The notes under the pieces: model-generated | The model's input: the letters and a program-made list of their open reading frames with translations, nothing else | Databases searched by the model: none | What the model was told of the DNA's origin: nothing | DNA from: Bufo bufo | Taxonomy: Eukaryota > Chordata > Amphibia > Anura > Bufonidae | Assembly: GCF_905171765.1 (NCBI RefSeq) | Contig: NC_053390.1 | Coordinates: 509,691,444-509,755,443 of the forward strand | Length of the DNA: 64,000 nt | Direction: 5' to 3' | In this document: positions 51,400-62,445 of the stretch, one piece after another | Layout: each line of letters starts with the position of its first letter | How positions within the stretch are numbered: position 1 is the first letter of the stretch | Translations under genes and position numbers: made by a program

Positions 51400-52372
51400 G
51401 ATGGGGACACAATGGGGAACGCTGACATTGCTGTGCTGCGCTGATGGGGACACAAGCTGCTGAGGACACATACTGATGGGGATATTGCTGTGCTGCTGGG
51501 GACACTGCTGATGGGGACTTTGCTGTGCTGATGGGGACATTGCTGTTCTGATGGGGACACCGTTGATGAGGACACGGGTGTCCCCATCAATGGTGTCCCC
51601 ATCAGCACAGCAATGTCCCCATCAGAGGTGTCCCCATCAGCGATGATGGGCACACTGCTGATGGGGACAATTCTGTTCTGATGGGGACATTGCTGGGGAC
51701 ACCGCTGTTTGGCACACTGCTGATGGGGACATGGGTGTCCACATCAATGGTGTCCCCATCAGGATAGCAATGTCCCCATCAGCGGTAACCCCATAATCGA
51801 TGTCCCCATCAGCACAGCAATGTCCCCATCAGAGGTGTCCCCATCAGCGGTGATGGGGACACATGCTGCTGGGGACACCGCTGACAGGGACATTGCTGTG
51901 CTGATGGGGATGTTGCGGTGGACACTGCTGATGGGGACATTGCTGTTCTGATGGGACATTGCTGGGGACACCGCTGATGGGGACATGGGTATCCCCATCA
52001 GCGGTGACCCATCATCGGTTTCCACATCAGCACAGCGGCGTCCCCATCAGCAATGATGGGGACGCTGCTAATGTGGAAACTGCTGATGTGAACATTGCTG
52101 TGCTGATGGGGACATTGCTGAGGACACCGCTGATTGGCACACTGCTGATGGGGACAAAGGTGTCCCCATCAATGGTGTCCCCATCAGTACAGCAATGTCC
52201 CCATCAGCGTCCCCATTCTGATGGGGACATTGCTGTTCTGATGGGGACACCACTGATAGGGACACGGGTGTCCCCATCAACCGCGTCCCCAAAGGCAGTG
52301 TCCCCATCAGTGGTGTCCCCATCAGCTGCTAATGGGGACTCCGCTGATGGGGACATTGCTGTTCTGATGGGG
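51400..52372. repeat. Irregular minisatellite in both orientations
   Basis: Units related to CTGATGGGGACATTGCTGTG and its complement (GTCCCCATCAGCACAGCAAT) alternate, so long hairpins are possible. Open frames here are by-products. Confidence 0.85.
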
Positions 52373-52880
52373 ACATCATTAATGGGGACATTGCTGTGCT
52401 GATGGGGACATTGCTGTGCTGATGGGGACATTGCTGTGCTGATGGGGACATTGCTGTGCTGATGGGGACATTGCTGTGCTGATGGGGACATTGTTGTGCT
52501 GATGCTGACATTGCTGTGCTGATGGGGACATTGCTGTGCTGATGGGGACATTGCTGTGCTGATGGGGACATTGTTGTGCTGATGCTGACATTGCTGTGCT
52601 GATGGGGACATTGCTGTGCTGATGGGGACATTGCTGTGCTGATGGGGACATTGCTGTGCTGATGGGGACATTGTTGTGCTGATGCTGACATTGCTGTGCT
52701 GATGCTGACATTGCTGTGCTGATGCTGACATTGCTGTGCTGATGGGGACATTGCTGTGCTGATGGGGACATTGCTGTGCTGATGGGGACATTGCTGTGCT
52801 GATGGGGACATTGCTGTGCTGATGGGGACATTGCTGTGCTGATGGGGACATTTTTGTGCTGATGGGGACACCGCTGATAG
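52373..52880. repeat. 20-bp minisatellite, about 25 units
   Basis: Regular unit GACATTGCTGTGCTGATGGG with a recurrent variant (GATGCTGACATTG) that itself appears in a periodic pattern. The 150-258-codon minus frames through it are repeat artefacts. Confidence 0.96.
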
Positions 52881-53261
52881 GGACACGGGTGTCTTTGCGT
52901 TGTTTTGCTAAAGTTTTTTCTCTTTTGTTCTCAGTCATATCATGCTGATTACAAAAACGATCCATGTAAAATATATACATTTAATTTAATACATAACTGA
53001 TTTTTTTTTCCGGCCCCCGAATACTTGTAAAATCTTCAATGTGGCCCTCCTGTTGAAAAGTTTGGAGACCCCTGCACTAGAGAATAGGTCAGAGTGATAA
53101 GGTATATAAGTATATACAGAAAGGAGAATACCAAAATGAGTAGTAACAAATTGGAGATGGATAATTGATGAGATATAGAATATTAGTATTGTTAAGATAA
53201 AAATACTCAAAAAACTTGTGTGATTACATTATATGCATGTTATATATCTCTTTAGAACCCG

Positions 53262-53290
53262 CTGAAGAAGGTCGCACAGACCGAAACGTT
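53262..53290 (+). ncRNA. Hammerhead-like motif, right arm
   Basis: CTGAAGA (53262-53268), stem GGTC/GACC (53270-53273 with 53279-53282, loop GCACA), GAAA (53283-53286), CGTTC. There is one core change from CUGAUGA. Confidence 0.5.
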
Positions 53291-53754
53291 CAGAAATTAT
53301 CTATCTGATATGGCATAATACTTACTATATGTAAATGAATTGCACTGGATGTACATTAATAGCATTCTGTTTATTAAGAATTAAATGCAATAATTTATCT
53401 TGCAAAAAACTTTTGGAGTGCCGTGGATTTAACTTATACTGTCTAAACCACTCTCACAGGCACCCACACTGGATCCCAGGTGTGCAGAGTACACATTTAT
53501 CCAGAGTGGAGAGGGTGTTAGCAGTACAATTGTGTTGATGCAACTGATCATTTTGCCTTTCCTCTGAACAATAACCCACAATAGACCCTCTTGTCTGTTG
53601 AGCTTCCGCCTTAACTCGATCAGCATTTGGTCAGTAATCCATCAGCATTGCTAATCCAAAAATAACAGGAGTGGATCCAAAACAGAGATGACATGTGAAT
53701 GGAATATTTGCATGTCTTCTGTGGTTTGTAACCACTCCTGCTTTTGGCTATAGA

Positions 53755-54960
53755 ATGGCCACAGAGTGGCCTAGTGACATAGTGGTGAGCTGGCAGCAGC
53801 ATGAGGAGACCACAGAGTGGTGAGGAGGCAGCAGCATGAGAAGACCACAGAGAGGTGATGTAGCAGCAGGAAGAGACCACAGACTGGCCCAGTGACAGAG
53901 CGTTCAGGTGGCAGCAGCATGAGGAGACCAGAGAGTGGCCCAGTGACAGAGTGGTGAGCTGGCAGCAGCATGAGGAAACAACAGAGTGGCCCAGAGACAT
54001 AGTGGTGAAGTGGCAGCAGCTTGAGGAGACCACAGAGGGGCTCAGTGACAGAATGGTGAGGTGGCAGCAGCATGACAAGACCACAGAGTGGCACAGTGAC
54101 ATAGTAGTGAGCTGGCAGCAGCATGAGGAGACCACAAAGTGATGATGTGGCAGCAGCATGGGGGGACCACAGAGAGGCCCAGTGACAGAGTGGTAAGGTG
54201 GCAGCAGCATGAGGAGACCACATAGTGGCCCAGTGACATAGTGGTGAAGTGCCAGCAGCATGAGGAGACCACAGAGTGGTGAGGTGGCAGCATCATGAAG
54301 AGACCACTGAGTGGCCCAGTGACATAGTGGTCAGCTGGCAGCAGCATGAGGAGACCACAGAGAGGTGATGTGGCAGAAGCATGAAGAGACCACAGACTGG
54401 CCCAGTGACAGAGCATTGAGGTGGCAGCAGTATGAGGAGACCAAAGAGTGGCCCAGTGACAGAGTGGTGAGGTGGCAGCAGCATGAGTAGACCACAGAGT
54501 GGCTCAAAGACATAGTGGTGAAGTGGCAGCAGCATGAGGAGACCACAGAGGGGCCCAGTGACAGAATGGTGAGGTGGCAGCAGAATGAGGAGACCACAGA
54601 GTGGTGAGGAGGCAGCATCATGAAGAGACCATAGAGTGGCCCAGTGACATAGTGTTGAGCTAGCAGCAGCATGAGGAGAACACAGAGTGGTGAGGTGGCA
54701 GTAGCATGAGGAGACCACAGAGGGGTTAGGTGGCAGCAGCATGAGAAGATCATAGAGTGGCCTAGTGACATAGTGGTGAGGTGCCAGCAGCATGAGGAAC
54801 AAACAGAGTGGTGAGGTGGCAGCAGCATGAGGAGACCACAGAGTATTGAGGTGGAAGCAGCATGAGGAGAACACAAAGTGGCACAGTGACAGAGTGGTGA
54901 GGTGGCAGCAGCATGAGGAGAACACAGAGTGGCCCAGTAACAGAGTGGGGAGGTGGGGGG
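53755..54960 (+). repeat. 51-bp-family minisatellite, about 1.2 kb
   Basis: Units of the type CACAGAGTGGCCCAGTGACA then GAGTGGTGAGGTGGCAGCAG and CATGAGGAGAC, with shortened variants lacking the GGCCCAGTGACA part. The minus-strand frames of up to 255 codons (53620-55098) are repeat products. Confidence 0.95.
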
Positions 54961-55074
54961 CAATACCAGTACCAGCTGAATATGGTGGGTGACAGTAGGA
55001 GCATCTAGCAGCAGGTGTGGCATCAGGTGGGTGGCAGCATCAGAATAGTAGCTGAAGCAGGTAGCCAGAAGAAA

Positions 55075-55210
55075 CAGGATTTTTTGCGACTGTCGCATTG
55101 CAGTTGCAGCATGTCACATGTTGCAGTGCGACACCATAGACTATCATTATAAAAATTGTCGCGTGACATTGGTGCGACATCAATGTCGCGCGATACATGT
55201 CGTCGTGTAG
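55075..55210. mobile_element. Short MITE
   Basis: GACTGTCGCATTGCAGTTGC to CGTGTAGTCCTAGCCTT, with internal GTCGCGTGACATTGGTGCGA symmetry. I recognise the style from frogs. No target duplication found. Confidence 0.5.
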
Positions 55211-55408
55211 TCCTAGCCTTAGGTGTTCCACAAGAAGTAAAGGAAATGGAGGCTAAATTTTTAAATGTAATTTTTTATGCAGATTTTTCATGTTAATCAA
55301 TTTTTTCTTGCAACACAGCAAGGGTCAACAGCAAACTAAACCTCAATATGCATTACTTTGATTATGTATTTTACAGAAATACCCCATATGTGGTGGTAAA
55401 CTGCTCTA
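55211..55408 (+). mobile_element. piggyBac-like fragment
   Basis: TTAGGTGTTCCACAAGAAGT to ACCCCATATGTGGTGGTAAA matches the internal unit of 30834-33517. Only one partial unit is present. Confidence 0.7.
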
Positions 55409-57382
55409 TGTCGCATATTAGCCTATGTTGGGGGATGCCGTTCTGTAGCTGCAGCTCAAGGAGGGTGTGCTTTGCTGTGTACGAGTGGCTGACGTGCATG
55501 CAAAGTTTCCTGGCCATTTTCAGGATGTCTTGCTGATGGGGTGAAGACTTCAGGAACCACTTTACAACCAGATTGAACACATACGCCATGCAGGGCGCAT
55601 GGCTCAGCCCTACTTGACGCAGCACCGCCACAATCTTGTTCCCGTTGTCGATCACCATGGTTCCGATTTTGAGTTGTCGAGGAGAAAGCCAGGATTCAAT
55701 TTCTTGATGAAGGATGCAGAGCAGTTCATCCCCTGTGTTACTCTGTTCGCCGAGGCAAACTAGGTGCAGAACAGTGTGACACCGCCTTGCCCTGCACATG
55801 TGGTATGCTGGAGGAGCACTGTGAATTGTTCCTGCAGTGGAGGCTGAGGATATGGTGGAGGATGAGGAGGCAGACATTGTCGCAGGACCAAAAGTGCGAG
55901 AATGTGGAGGCGGAAGCGGCGTCACCTGGCCAAGTTGCTGGTGTGGCTGGGCAGGAACCACATTTACCCAGTGGGCCATAAGTGACATATATTATCCTTG
56001 ATAGTTAGAGCTCCACATGTCGATGCTGCCGTGCACTTTGGCAGACACCGACCGGCTCAAGAACTGGCCCACCTTCTGTTCTACATTTGTGTGCAGGGCT
56101 GGTACTGCCTTTTTCGCAAATAAATGACGGCTTGAAACTCTCCACCTCAGCTAGGCACAAGCCATCAGTTCTTTGAAAAGTGCAGAGTCCACCACTTGGA
56201 AAGGGAGGGACTGCAGCACCAGCAACTTGGCCAGGAGCACTTTCAGCTTCTGTGCCGTTGGATGCATGCACGCATACTGTTGTCTCTTGGCAATCGCTTT
56301 GGTGATCGATTGCTGAAAGAATGACTGATGACAGCTCCCTTTGGCTGAGGTGGTGGAGACTTGACTGCATGAAATTGGGTGCCTGCCACTGGGTGATGCA
56401 GCGGTTGCTGCAGCAGGCTGGATCACCACATCTTAGCCACAGTTCTCCCAGGCCACTTTATGGTGATCCTGCATGTGTTGACGCAGGGCTGTGGTGCCAA
56501 CATTGGCACCCTGGCCACGCTTCACTTTCTGCTCACAAATTTAGCAAATGGCCATGTTCACCTCCTACGGCGGCCTAACAAAAAATTGCCACACCGCCGA
56601 GTATGGCATTTTCCCCCCAACACTCCGCGCTGACTGCCTGCTACCGCTGCCTCTGTGAATTCCGACACCGCTACTGTCCGGGCAGGTAGGCTCCTGCGAA
56701 GCGGGTGGTCTAACCCGGGCACATTTGCCTCCCGACCTCATACTGCTGCCACCCTGCTGACTCACGGCCCTTCTTGACCTGGCTCACAAGTGCGATCAGC
56801 TACATCATCCTCATCCGCTAACTGTCTGCACCTCACTGATGTCCCCCTCAACTTTCTCAGGGCCAGGAGCCTGACCACTCACAACACCTGTTCCCACTCA
56901 ACTCTTATCATCACTACTACTGCTATCATCATGTCTCCTCCAGATCTTGGCTGGGCAGTAGCTGTTGACTGTCCTCTAGTAGCTCATCCTCGCTGAAAAG
57001 TCGAGCCGAGCCTACAGCATATAATACTTCTTCTCGCGATGAGGAAACAGAAAATGACAGAGGCAGGTTAAGGACATTTGGCGGCACAGGGCCTGGTCTC
57101 GGGCCATGCCAACTAAACGTCATGTCAGAGGAACCCACCGACTCATGGCTGGGGGTGTCTGATGTCACTTGCGACGAAGTCGAAGACCGAGTCAACCATT
57201 CAAGCACCGCTGGGTTGCTGGTCAAGACAAGACCGTTAGATGACACCAGAAGCTCAGGCCTCTCACTGTAACTCCTGCTGCCACCCCCCCCCCCTTCTTC
57301 TGCAGCTACTTCTGCTTGCGACAGAAACATTTTGGCCACTGATTCTTTCCTTTGAAGGGCCTGTCACCTGTCTGTCTGACAT
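55409..57382 (-). pseudogene. hAT transposase copy 2, several lesions
   Basis: Start codon at 57382 (MSDRQVTGPSKERISGQNV). A serine-rich disordered part follows (frame 57339-56929, VLEWLTRSSTSSQVTSDTPS). The BED zinc finger is at about 56545-56450 (ICEQKVKRGQGANVGTTALR, then QHMQDHH), with a stop inside the finger. The middle part lies in two overlapping frames, 56429-56005. The catalytic region 55988-55371 contains KIGTMVIDNGNKIVAVLRQV and SHAPCMAYVFNLVV, which carry the D of the hAT catalytic triad. The frame is lost again around 55400, so the C-terminal dimerisation region is missing. ZBED/Ac-like hAT family, inactive. Confidence 0.8.
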
Positions 57383-57435
57383 ACTGTATAATAAAAGAAT
57401 TAAATTAAAATTAAAATAATACAACCCAAAAAAGG

Positions 57436-57960
57436 CTGTAGTACAATATAACTTCACCGCAAAACGGCAATTAAGTCGTATTCTTTTTCCCTTTTAATAC
57501 ACCCCAAAAAAAGAAATATAACAATCACAATTCACCGCAGAACGCCTAATAGGGCGTACGTGTATTTCCTTTTAATACACCATGTAAATGGCTGTAGTAC
57601 AAAGTAACTTCACCGCAGAATGGCAATTAAGACATATATAAACCACCCCCCAAAACAAAATATAACAATCACAACTCACCGCAGAACGGCTAATATATAG
57701 GGCGTACATTTATTTACTTTCAATACACCCCGTTAATGGCTGTAGTACAATGTAACTTCACTGCAGAACAGCAATTAAGACATATATTTTTTCCAATTAA
57801 TAAACCCCCCCCCAAAAAAAAATAACAATCACAACTCAACGCAGAACGGCTAATACTGTATATAGGACGTACGTTTATTTTTTTTCAATACACCCCGTAA
57901 ATGGCTGTGGTACAATGTAACTTCACCGCAGAATGGCAATTAAGACGTATTCTTTTTCAA
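57436..57960 (-). repeat. About 150-165-bp tandem array upstream of hAT copy 2
   Basis: GGCTGTAGTACAATGTAACT followed by TCACCGCAGAACGGCAATTA recurs near 57436, 57590, 57736 and 57903. Layout and residual sequence resemble the array at 27640-28160. Confidence 0.88.
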
Positions 57961-57967
57961 TCTTTTA

Positions 57968-58466
57968 TTAAATATCTGCGGATTATTAGAACAATGCTCC
58001 CGATGATCACTGGCTTGCAATCTGCGGCACGTCTACAGTGATCACGTGGGGCACTTGGAGCGTGAAGATAGGGGCACGCAAGCACGGGAGGGAGAGCAGA
58101 CAGGCAGGCATTGCGGATGGCGCATGCGCGATTGAATTACAGGATCGCGCTCGAGTCCGCGCGAAAGACGGGATCGAGCGGCGAATGAGGAGGACGGCGC
58201 ATGCGCAGCCTTGACAAGCGCGGTCCCGGCGACTGAGCCGGCTGTCAATTACAGTGCATAGAGGCGGCGTTAGGGCAGGGGAGGGCTACCCCCTTGACTT
58301 CTAGCGTGACTGTTGGAGCAGGAAATCATAACTTTATAAGACGATTTTTTAATGCATATACAGCGCATGAAAGCAGCACAAGGATGTATAAGAACACACT
58401 GAAGATGATCTATAAGGTACTGTTGCTAGTTTATAAAGTAAAAATGAGGTGAAAGGTTCGCTTTAA
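57968..58466 (+). mobile_element. TTAA-type MITE
   Basis: The right end GGTGAAAGGTTCGCTTTAA is a terminus I recognise from common amphibian MITEs, and the flanking TTAA is at 58463-58466. A TTAA near 57970 may be the left target copy. The G+C-rich middle (GCGCATGCGC twice) is non-coding. Confidence 0.55.
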
Positions 58467-60660
58467 TACCATCTGCCAGTGTGGGCCACCCTTGTGGTCA
58501 TAGAATGTCCCGATGTTATATTACATGGTGTTAGGAAGGTGTGTGTTTGGTCTTTCTGTTATTGCAGCTTATGGTCCTGGGTTCCTGAGTGAGGTGTGGT
58601 GTGTGCTGTCAGTTTGAGTTTTTGTGGACAGCAGCACTTATACATTGGTTCCAGGCTCTGTGTCTGTGGCAGGTAGGTGTTGTCTTGTTGCATTTACCTG
58701 CCATTGCCATAAGCTGTTCATGTTCCCCTTGTAGCTTGGCCACTTTAGACTCCTGTTTCTCCGTGTCCAGGAGGAACGGGCTGTCTACCCAGCTCCTAGC
58801 GCAGGGATCGGCGGAGGGTGAGTAGGGATCCGAGGTTCCTGAGCATGAGCCCTCCTACCTTCAAGGGCGGCTCATGCAGCTAGGAGTCAGGGTCAGATTA
58901 GGGAAGCTTTAGGAGGTGACCTGCTCCCTATTTCTGTGGTTCTGGCCAAGTAGCGACCTTACATCTTCTGGCATCGCACGGCTGAGGGTTTTCCCCATCC
59001 TCAGCCATGAGAGTATGACCACAAAGGCTCCTCACGTGGTGTTTCCCTCGAAAGAGGGTGCAGCATGTACCGCCATCTGTTGATGGGGTGCATGCGCGTT
59101 CTCCGGTGGGGGTTTCGCCGCTGACGGCCCGGTAAGTGGCTTATTCCCCGCCATTTCTTCACCGTGGCCTGTTTTGGTGTCCCCTTATTTTTTATTCCCT
59201 CACTGTGGTTCGTTTGGTGTGCGGTTGCACACCTTCGGAAGAGGGTGCAGCATGCATTCGCCATATCTTGTGGGGTGCATGCGCGTTCTCCAGATGGAGA
59301 GCGTTTTGGGGATCACAGTTAACGGCGCGGTTGGTGGCTTATTCCCCGCCACCTTACCTTCCGTGTCCGTATTGGTGATCCCTCGTCCCTCTCTATGTTC
59401 CTATCTCTGGTCGTCTGCTGGCAGCATTCCGTTAGTGTTCCGGCTGTGTGCTGGGTTGGAGTGTCTGTTGGCAGCGGCTGGAGTAGGGACGTTAATAGAG
59501 AGTGGACGCAGTGTCAGTGCGGTCTCCTCGGGCTGTTTCTTTGCTGGTCTCTGGTTCCTGTGTGTTGCTCCAGAGGCTGGCAGTCGGATCCTGGTTCCTG
59601 TGTGTTGCTCCAGGGTCTGGCAGCAGTCCTAGGGAGACTCGCAGGTACTGACGCTGTTTCCTTTATTTTCCCTTTCTCCTGTCCCCTTGTTGGGTCCTGC
59701 ACTAGTTTCCTTTTTTTTTGGTGGGGGGGCTTTGAGGGGTGAGAGTGTCACGACCATGGTTATGGTCGTGACTCCTTGGGAGCCGCATGCAGTTGCCCGC
59801 GTTTTGGGTGTTGTGTCAACCGCAGCTCGGGGCACTTAGTTGTATGCCTCAAGTGCGGTTGCTGCAGACAACAGATATGCGTGCGGTTGTCTTAGGCAAC
59901 TTGTGTTATATGTGTGCACTTTCCATGGTTGGTGTGCACGGGGTTGTTTGTGTGTTCACTTCCCCTTTAAGTTGCTGTCTTCCTTTGTCTGGTTTTGAAA
60001 GGGTTAATTCCCTTCTCTGTCTGTGAACACTGGGTGTGTCTGGGTGTGTCTGAGTGTGGGTGTGACTACTTGGGCCTATATAGCCTCTGCTGAGAGCAGT
60101 AGTCAGAGGTGTATTTCAGCCATGGTCTGCTGGAGTCATCCTCATACTTAATACCATCTGCCAGTGTGGGCCACCCTTGTGGTCATAGAATGTCCCGATG
60201 TTATATTACATGGTGTTAGGAAGGTGTGTGTTTGGTCTTTCTGTTATTGCAGCTTATGGTCCTGGGTTCCTGAGTGAGGTGTGGTGTGTGCTGTGTCAGT
60301 TTGAGTTTTTGTAGACAGCAGCACTTATACATTGGTTCCAGGCTCTGTGTCTGTGGTAGGTAGGTGTTGTCTTGTTGCATTTACCTGCCATTGCCATAAG
60401 CTGTTCATGTTCCCCTTGTAGCTTGGCCACTTTAGACTCCTGTTTCTCCGTGTCCAGGAGAAACGGGCTGTCTACCCAGCTCCTAGCGGAGGGTGAGTAG
60501 GGATCCGAGGGTCCTGAGCATGAGCCCTCCTACCTTCAAGGGCGGCTCATGCAGTTAGGAGTCAGGGTCAGATTAGGGAAGCTTTAGGAGGTGACCTGCT
60601 CCCTATTTCTGCGGTTCTGGCATCGCACGGCTGAGGGTTTTCCCCATCCTCAGCCGTGAG
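58463..60660 (+). mobile_element. Small LTR element without coding region
   Basis: A 5'-truncated LTR (58463-59011), a 0.73-kb internal region, and a second LTR (59746-60660) sharing over 500 bp with the first. A purine tract (GAGGGGTGAGAG) precedes the second LTR, which starts TGTCACGACCATGG. The internal region contains its own duplication of about 160 bp (GAGGGTGCAGCATGYA near 59057 and 59239). No pol or gag is visible, so it is non-autonomous or deleted. Copy A differs from B by insertions of about 12 and 25 bp. Confidence 0.65.
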
Positions 60661-60661
60661 A

Positions 60662-60800
60662 CCTAAGCATTTTACGGAATTTGAAATCACTTGGCTCTGA
60701 GAATGAAAAGTGTCATTTCTTCCAATAAAATGTTTAGCCCCAATTTTTTCATTTTCACAAGGGGTAACAGGAGAAAAAGCACCCCATAGTTTCTTACACA
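60662..60800 (-). mobile_element. piggyBac-like fragment
   Basis: Complement matches the 1-1800 element (CTGTTACCCCTTGTRAAAAT). The gypsy LTR at 60801 is inserted in it. Confidence 0.6.
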
Positions 60801-61493
60801 TGTCACGGGGTTCCGAAGGTGCACTCGGTCCCCCATCGCCCACAGACCTGTTGCTTAGCTTTGGGAATGAGGATCTGTGTTTGACCTCATTCCCAGGGCG
60901 GCTTTACTAGCTGGGTGGCTCCCTGCTCCTAAGTCTGCCTTGAGCGCCGAGCTGATCACTCGGTGCTCGACTGGTTGGTCTGTCGGTCATGTGACGCTGG
61001 CCACGTCACATGACCCTCACTCCCCACAATAAATACAGGCAGCCTGCTGGCTACAGGTTGCCTGTTAATTTCTAGGTTCCTGGCTATTTGTTGGACTGCT
61101 GTATACTTACCTGATCCTGTTCCTTGACCATCCTTTTGCCTGATCCTCCTGTACTGCGCATCCATCCTGGTATTGTGACCACGGCTCCCACCTGACTACT
61201 CTCTTAGGACTCCTCTTGTACTTCTCTGCTCTCCTGGTATTTGACCCCGGCTTCTCCTGACCATTCTTTGCTTAATCCTTTGTACTTTGTAGCTTTCCTG
61301 GTATTGACTCGGTCCGTTCACGTCCTGTTGTTTGTCTGTCTGTCATCCCTGCACTTATTCCAAGTTAGGGATTGCCGTCCAGTTGTCCCCTGTCATTAGG
61401 ACTCGCGAGGCAAGTAGGCAGGGCCAGGGGTAAGGGTGGAGCGCAGTGGTCACTTCCCTTCTCCCCTGTGTGTGTGTGTACGCGACCGTTACA
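60801..61493 (+). repeat. 5' LTR of gypsy family A
   Basis: 693 bp, TGTCACGGGG to GACCGTTACA, the same family as the solo LTRs at 11809 and 23500. It contains the promoter palindrome near 60986-61012 and a (TG)n run near 61467. Confidence 0.93.
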
Positions 61494-61521
61494 GATTAAC
61501 AGGCCCAATAACCACTGTATT

Positions 61522-62445
61522 ATGAATCCTCTGGTGACCCTGACTGACTATGTCTCTAATCTGACGCATATGGTGCAGGAGTTAGGGGAAAAACTCAGCT
61601 CTTTTGAGTTAGGGCAAGGTTCTTCCACTCCTCAGGCCTCCAGTCCGCATTTTGAGCCCCAGATTAAGCTCCCAGAAACCTTTTCTGGAGACCGGAAGAA
61701 GTTTCTCTCTTTTAAGGAGAGTTGCAAACTTTACTTCTGTTTGCGCCCCGTGTCCTCTGGGCCCGAGAGTCAACGCGTGGGCATTATCATTTCCCGATTA
61801 CAGGGTGATCCCCAGGACTGGGCGTTCTCTTTACCTGCTGGCGCCAGTTGTTTATATTCTGTGGAGGGGTTCTTTCAGGCCCTAGGTACCCTCTATGATG
61901 AACCAGACAGGGCTCTAGTAGCCGAGACGGCTCTAAAGGCACTGGTTCAGGGCAATTTACCAGCGGAGGATTATTGCACCCAATTCAGAAGGTGGTGTGT
62001 CCCCTCAGGATGGAACGAACCAGCCCTGAAGAGTCAGTTCAGGTCAGGTCTGTCTGATAAATTAAAGGATCTTCTGGTCAGTTATCAACTTCCAGAGACC
62101 TTAGAGGAGATGATGACCCTTGTTGTCCGACTTGACCGACGGGTTCGAGAGAGACGACAGGAACAACAGTTCTCTTCCCAGATGGTGGTCCAGCCAGAGG
62201 CCTATCCCAGAGACAATGCTGAGGTCTCCACCGAGGAACCCATGCAGGTTGGCATGACCCGAGGGAATCTTCGCCGCAGACGTGGAGAATGCTTTTACTG
62301 TGGAGATTCTGACATTGGATCAACCAGTGTCCTAAGAAGGTCCTCTCTGTCAAGTCTCCTAAGGCAAGGCAACCTAAAGACCAGGTACACCCTGAATTTT
62401 CTAAATGTAAGCTTTCGGTACCCATTACGATTTCTCTGGGAGTAG
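61522..62445 (+). pseudogene. Gypsy family A gag, frameshifted in the zinc knuckle
   Basis: ATG 61522 starts MNPLVTLTDYVSNLTHMVQE, 28 bp after the LTR. A capsid-like region follows (KLPETFSGDRKKFLSFKESC, LVQGNLPAEDYCTQFRRW, LPETLEEMMTLVVRLDRRVR). The zinc knuckle begins CFYCGD, but a small deletion near 62310-62316 shifts the frame before its H and last C. The gag frame then ends at 62445, while the coding sequence goes on in another frame as pol. The frame is open upstream to 61372 inside the LTR, but that part is not coding. Confidence 0.85.

Larger units (their letters stand above)
50986..53074. mobile_element. hAT MITE with minisatellite, TSD CACTAGAG
   Basis: 2089 bp, ends CAGGGGTCTCCAAAC and GTTTGGAGACCCCTG, flanked by CACTAGAG at 50978-50985 and 53075-53082. 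The termini are of the same type as 36745-37487 (GGCCCGCGGGCC near the left end in both). A near-duplicate segment (CCGCCCGCAGCTG-CAGGTTGCAGGAAC) occurs twice at about 51048 and 51132. No transposase. Confidence 0.93.
48272..53442. mobile_element. Inverted-ended PLE-like non-coding element
   Basis: Terminal arms of about 239 bp, 48272-48510 and 53203-53442, are inverse copies (GTATAAGTTAAATCCACGGC, TTTACATATAGTAAGTATTA, and the hammerhead-like block). The interior is non-coding and carries two insertions, a Tc1 element (48731-50324) and a hAT MITE (50986-53074). Without them the unit is about 1.5 kb. The ribozyme-like motif suggests a PLE-derived or PLE-dependent element. Confidence 0.6.
53679..57970 (-). 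mobile_element. hAT element copy 2
   Basis: Left end CAGAGATGACATGTGAAT, then ATTTGCATGTCTTCTGTG (also in copy 1), the 51-bp minisatellite, the transposase on the minus strand, and a tandem array 5' of its start. It was later hit by a MITE and carries a piggyBac-like fragment (55075-55408). The right terminus was not identified; the next TTAA-type MITE begins near 57968. Confidence 0.65.

Noticed and set aside
51400..52880. CRISPR array
   Set aside because: Direct 20-bp units are contiguous without unique spacers, and the context is a eukaryotic hAT MITE.
52204..52980. Minus-strand ORFs of 150-258 codons with HQHSNVPISTAMSPSAQQCP repeats
   Set aside because: Product of the 20-bp minisatellite inside a hAT MITE. 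No start context, promoter or non-repeat coding sequence.
53620..55098. Minus-strand ORFs of up to 255 codons, Leu/Cys/His-rich
   Set aside because: They run through the 51-bp-family minisatellite of hAT copy 2 and show only translated repeat.
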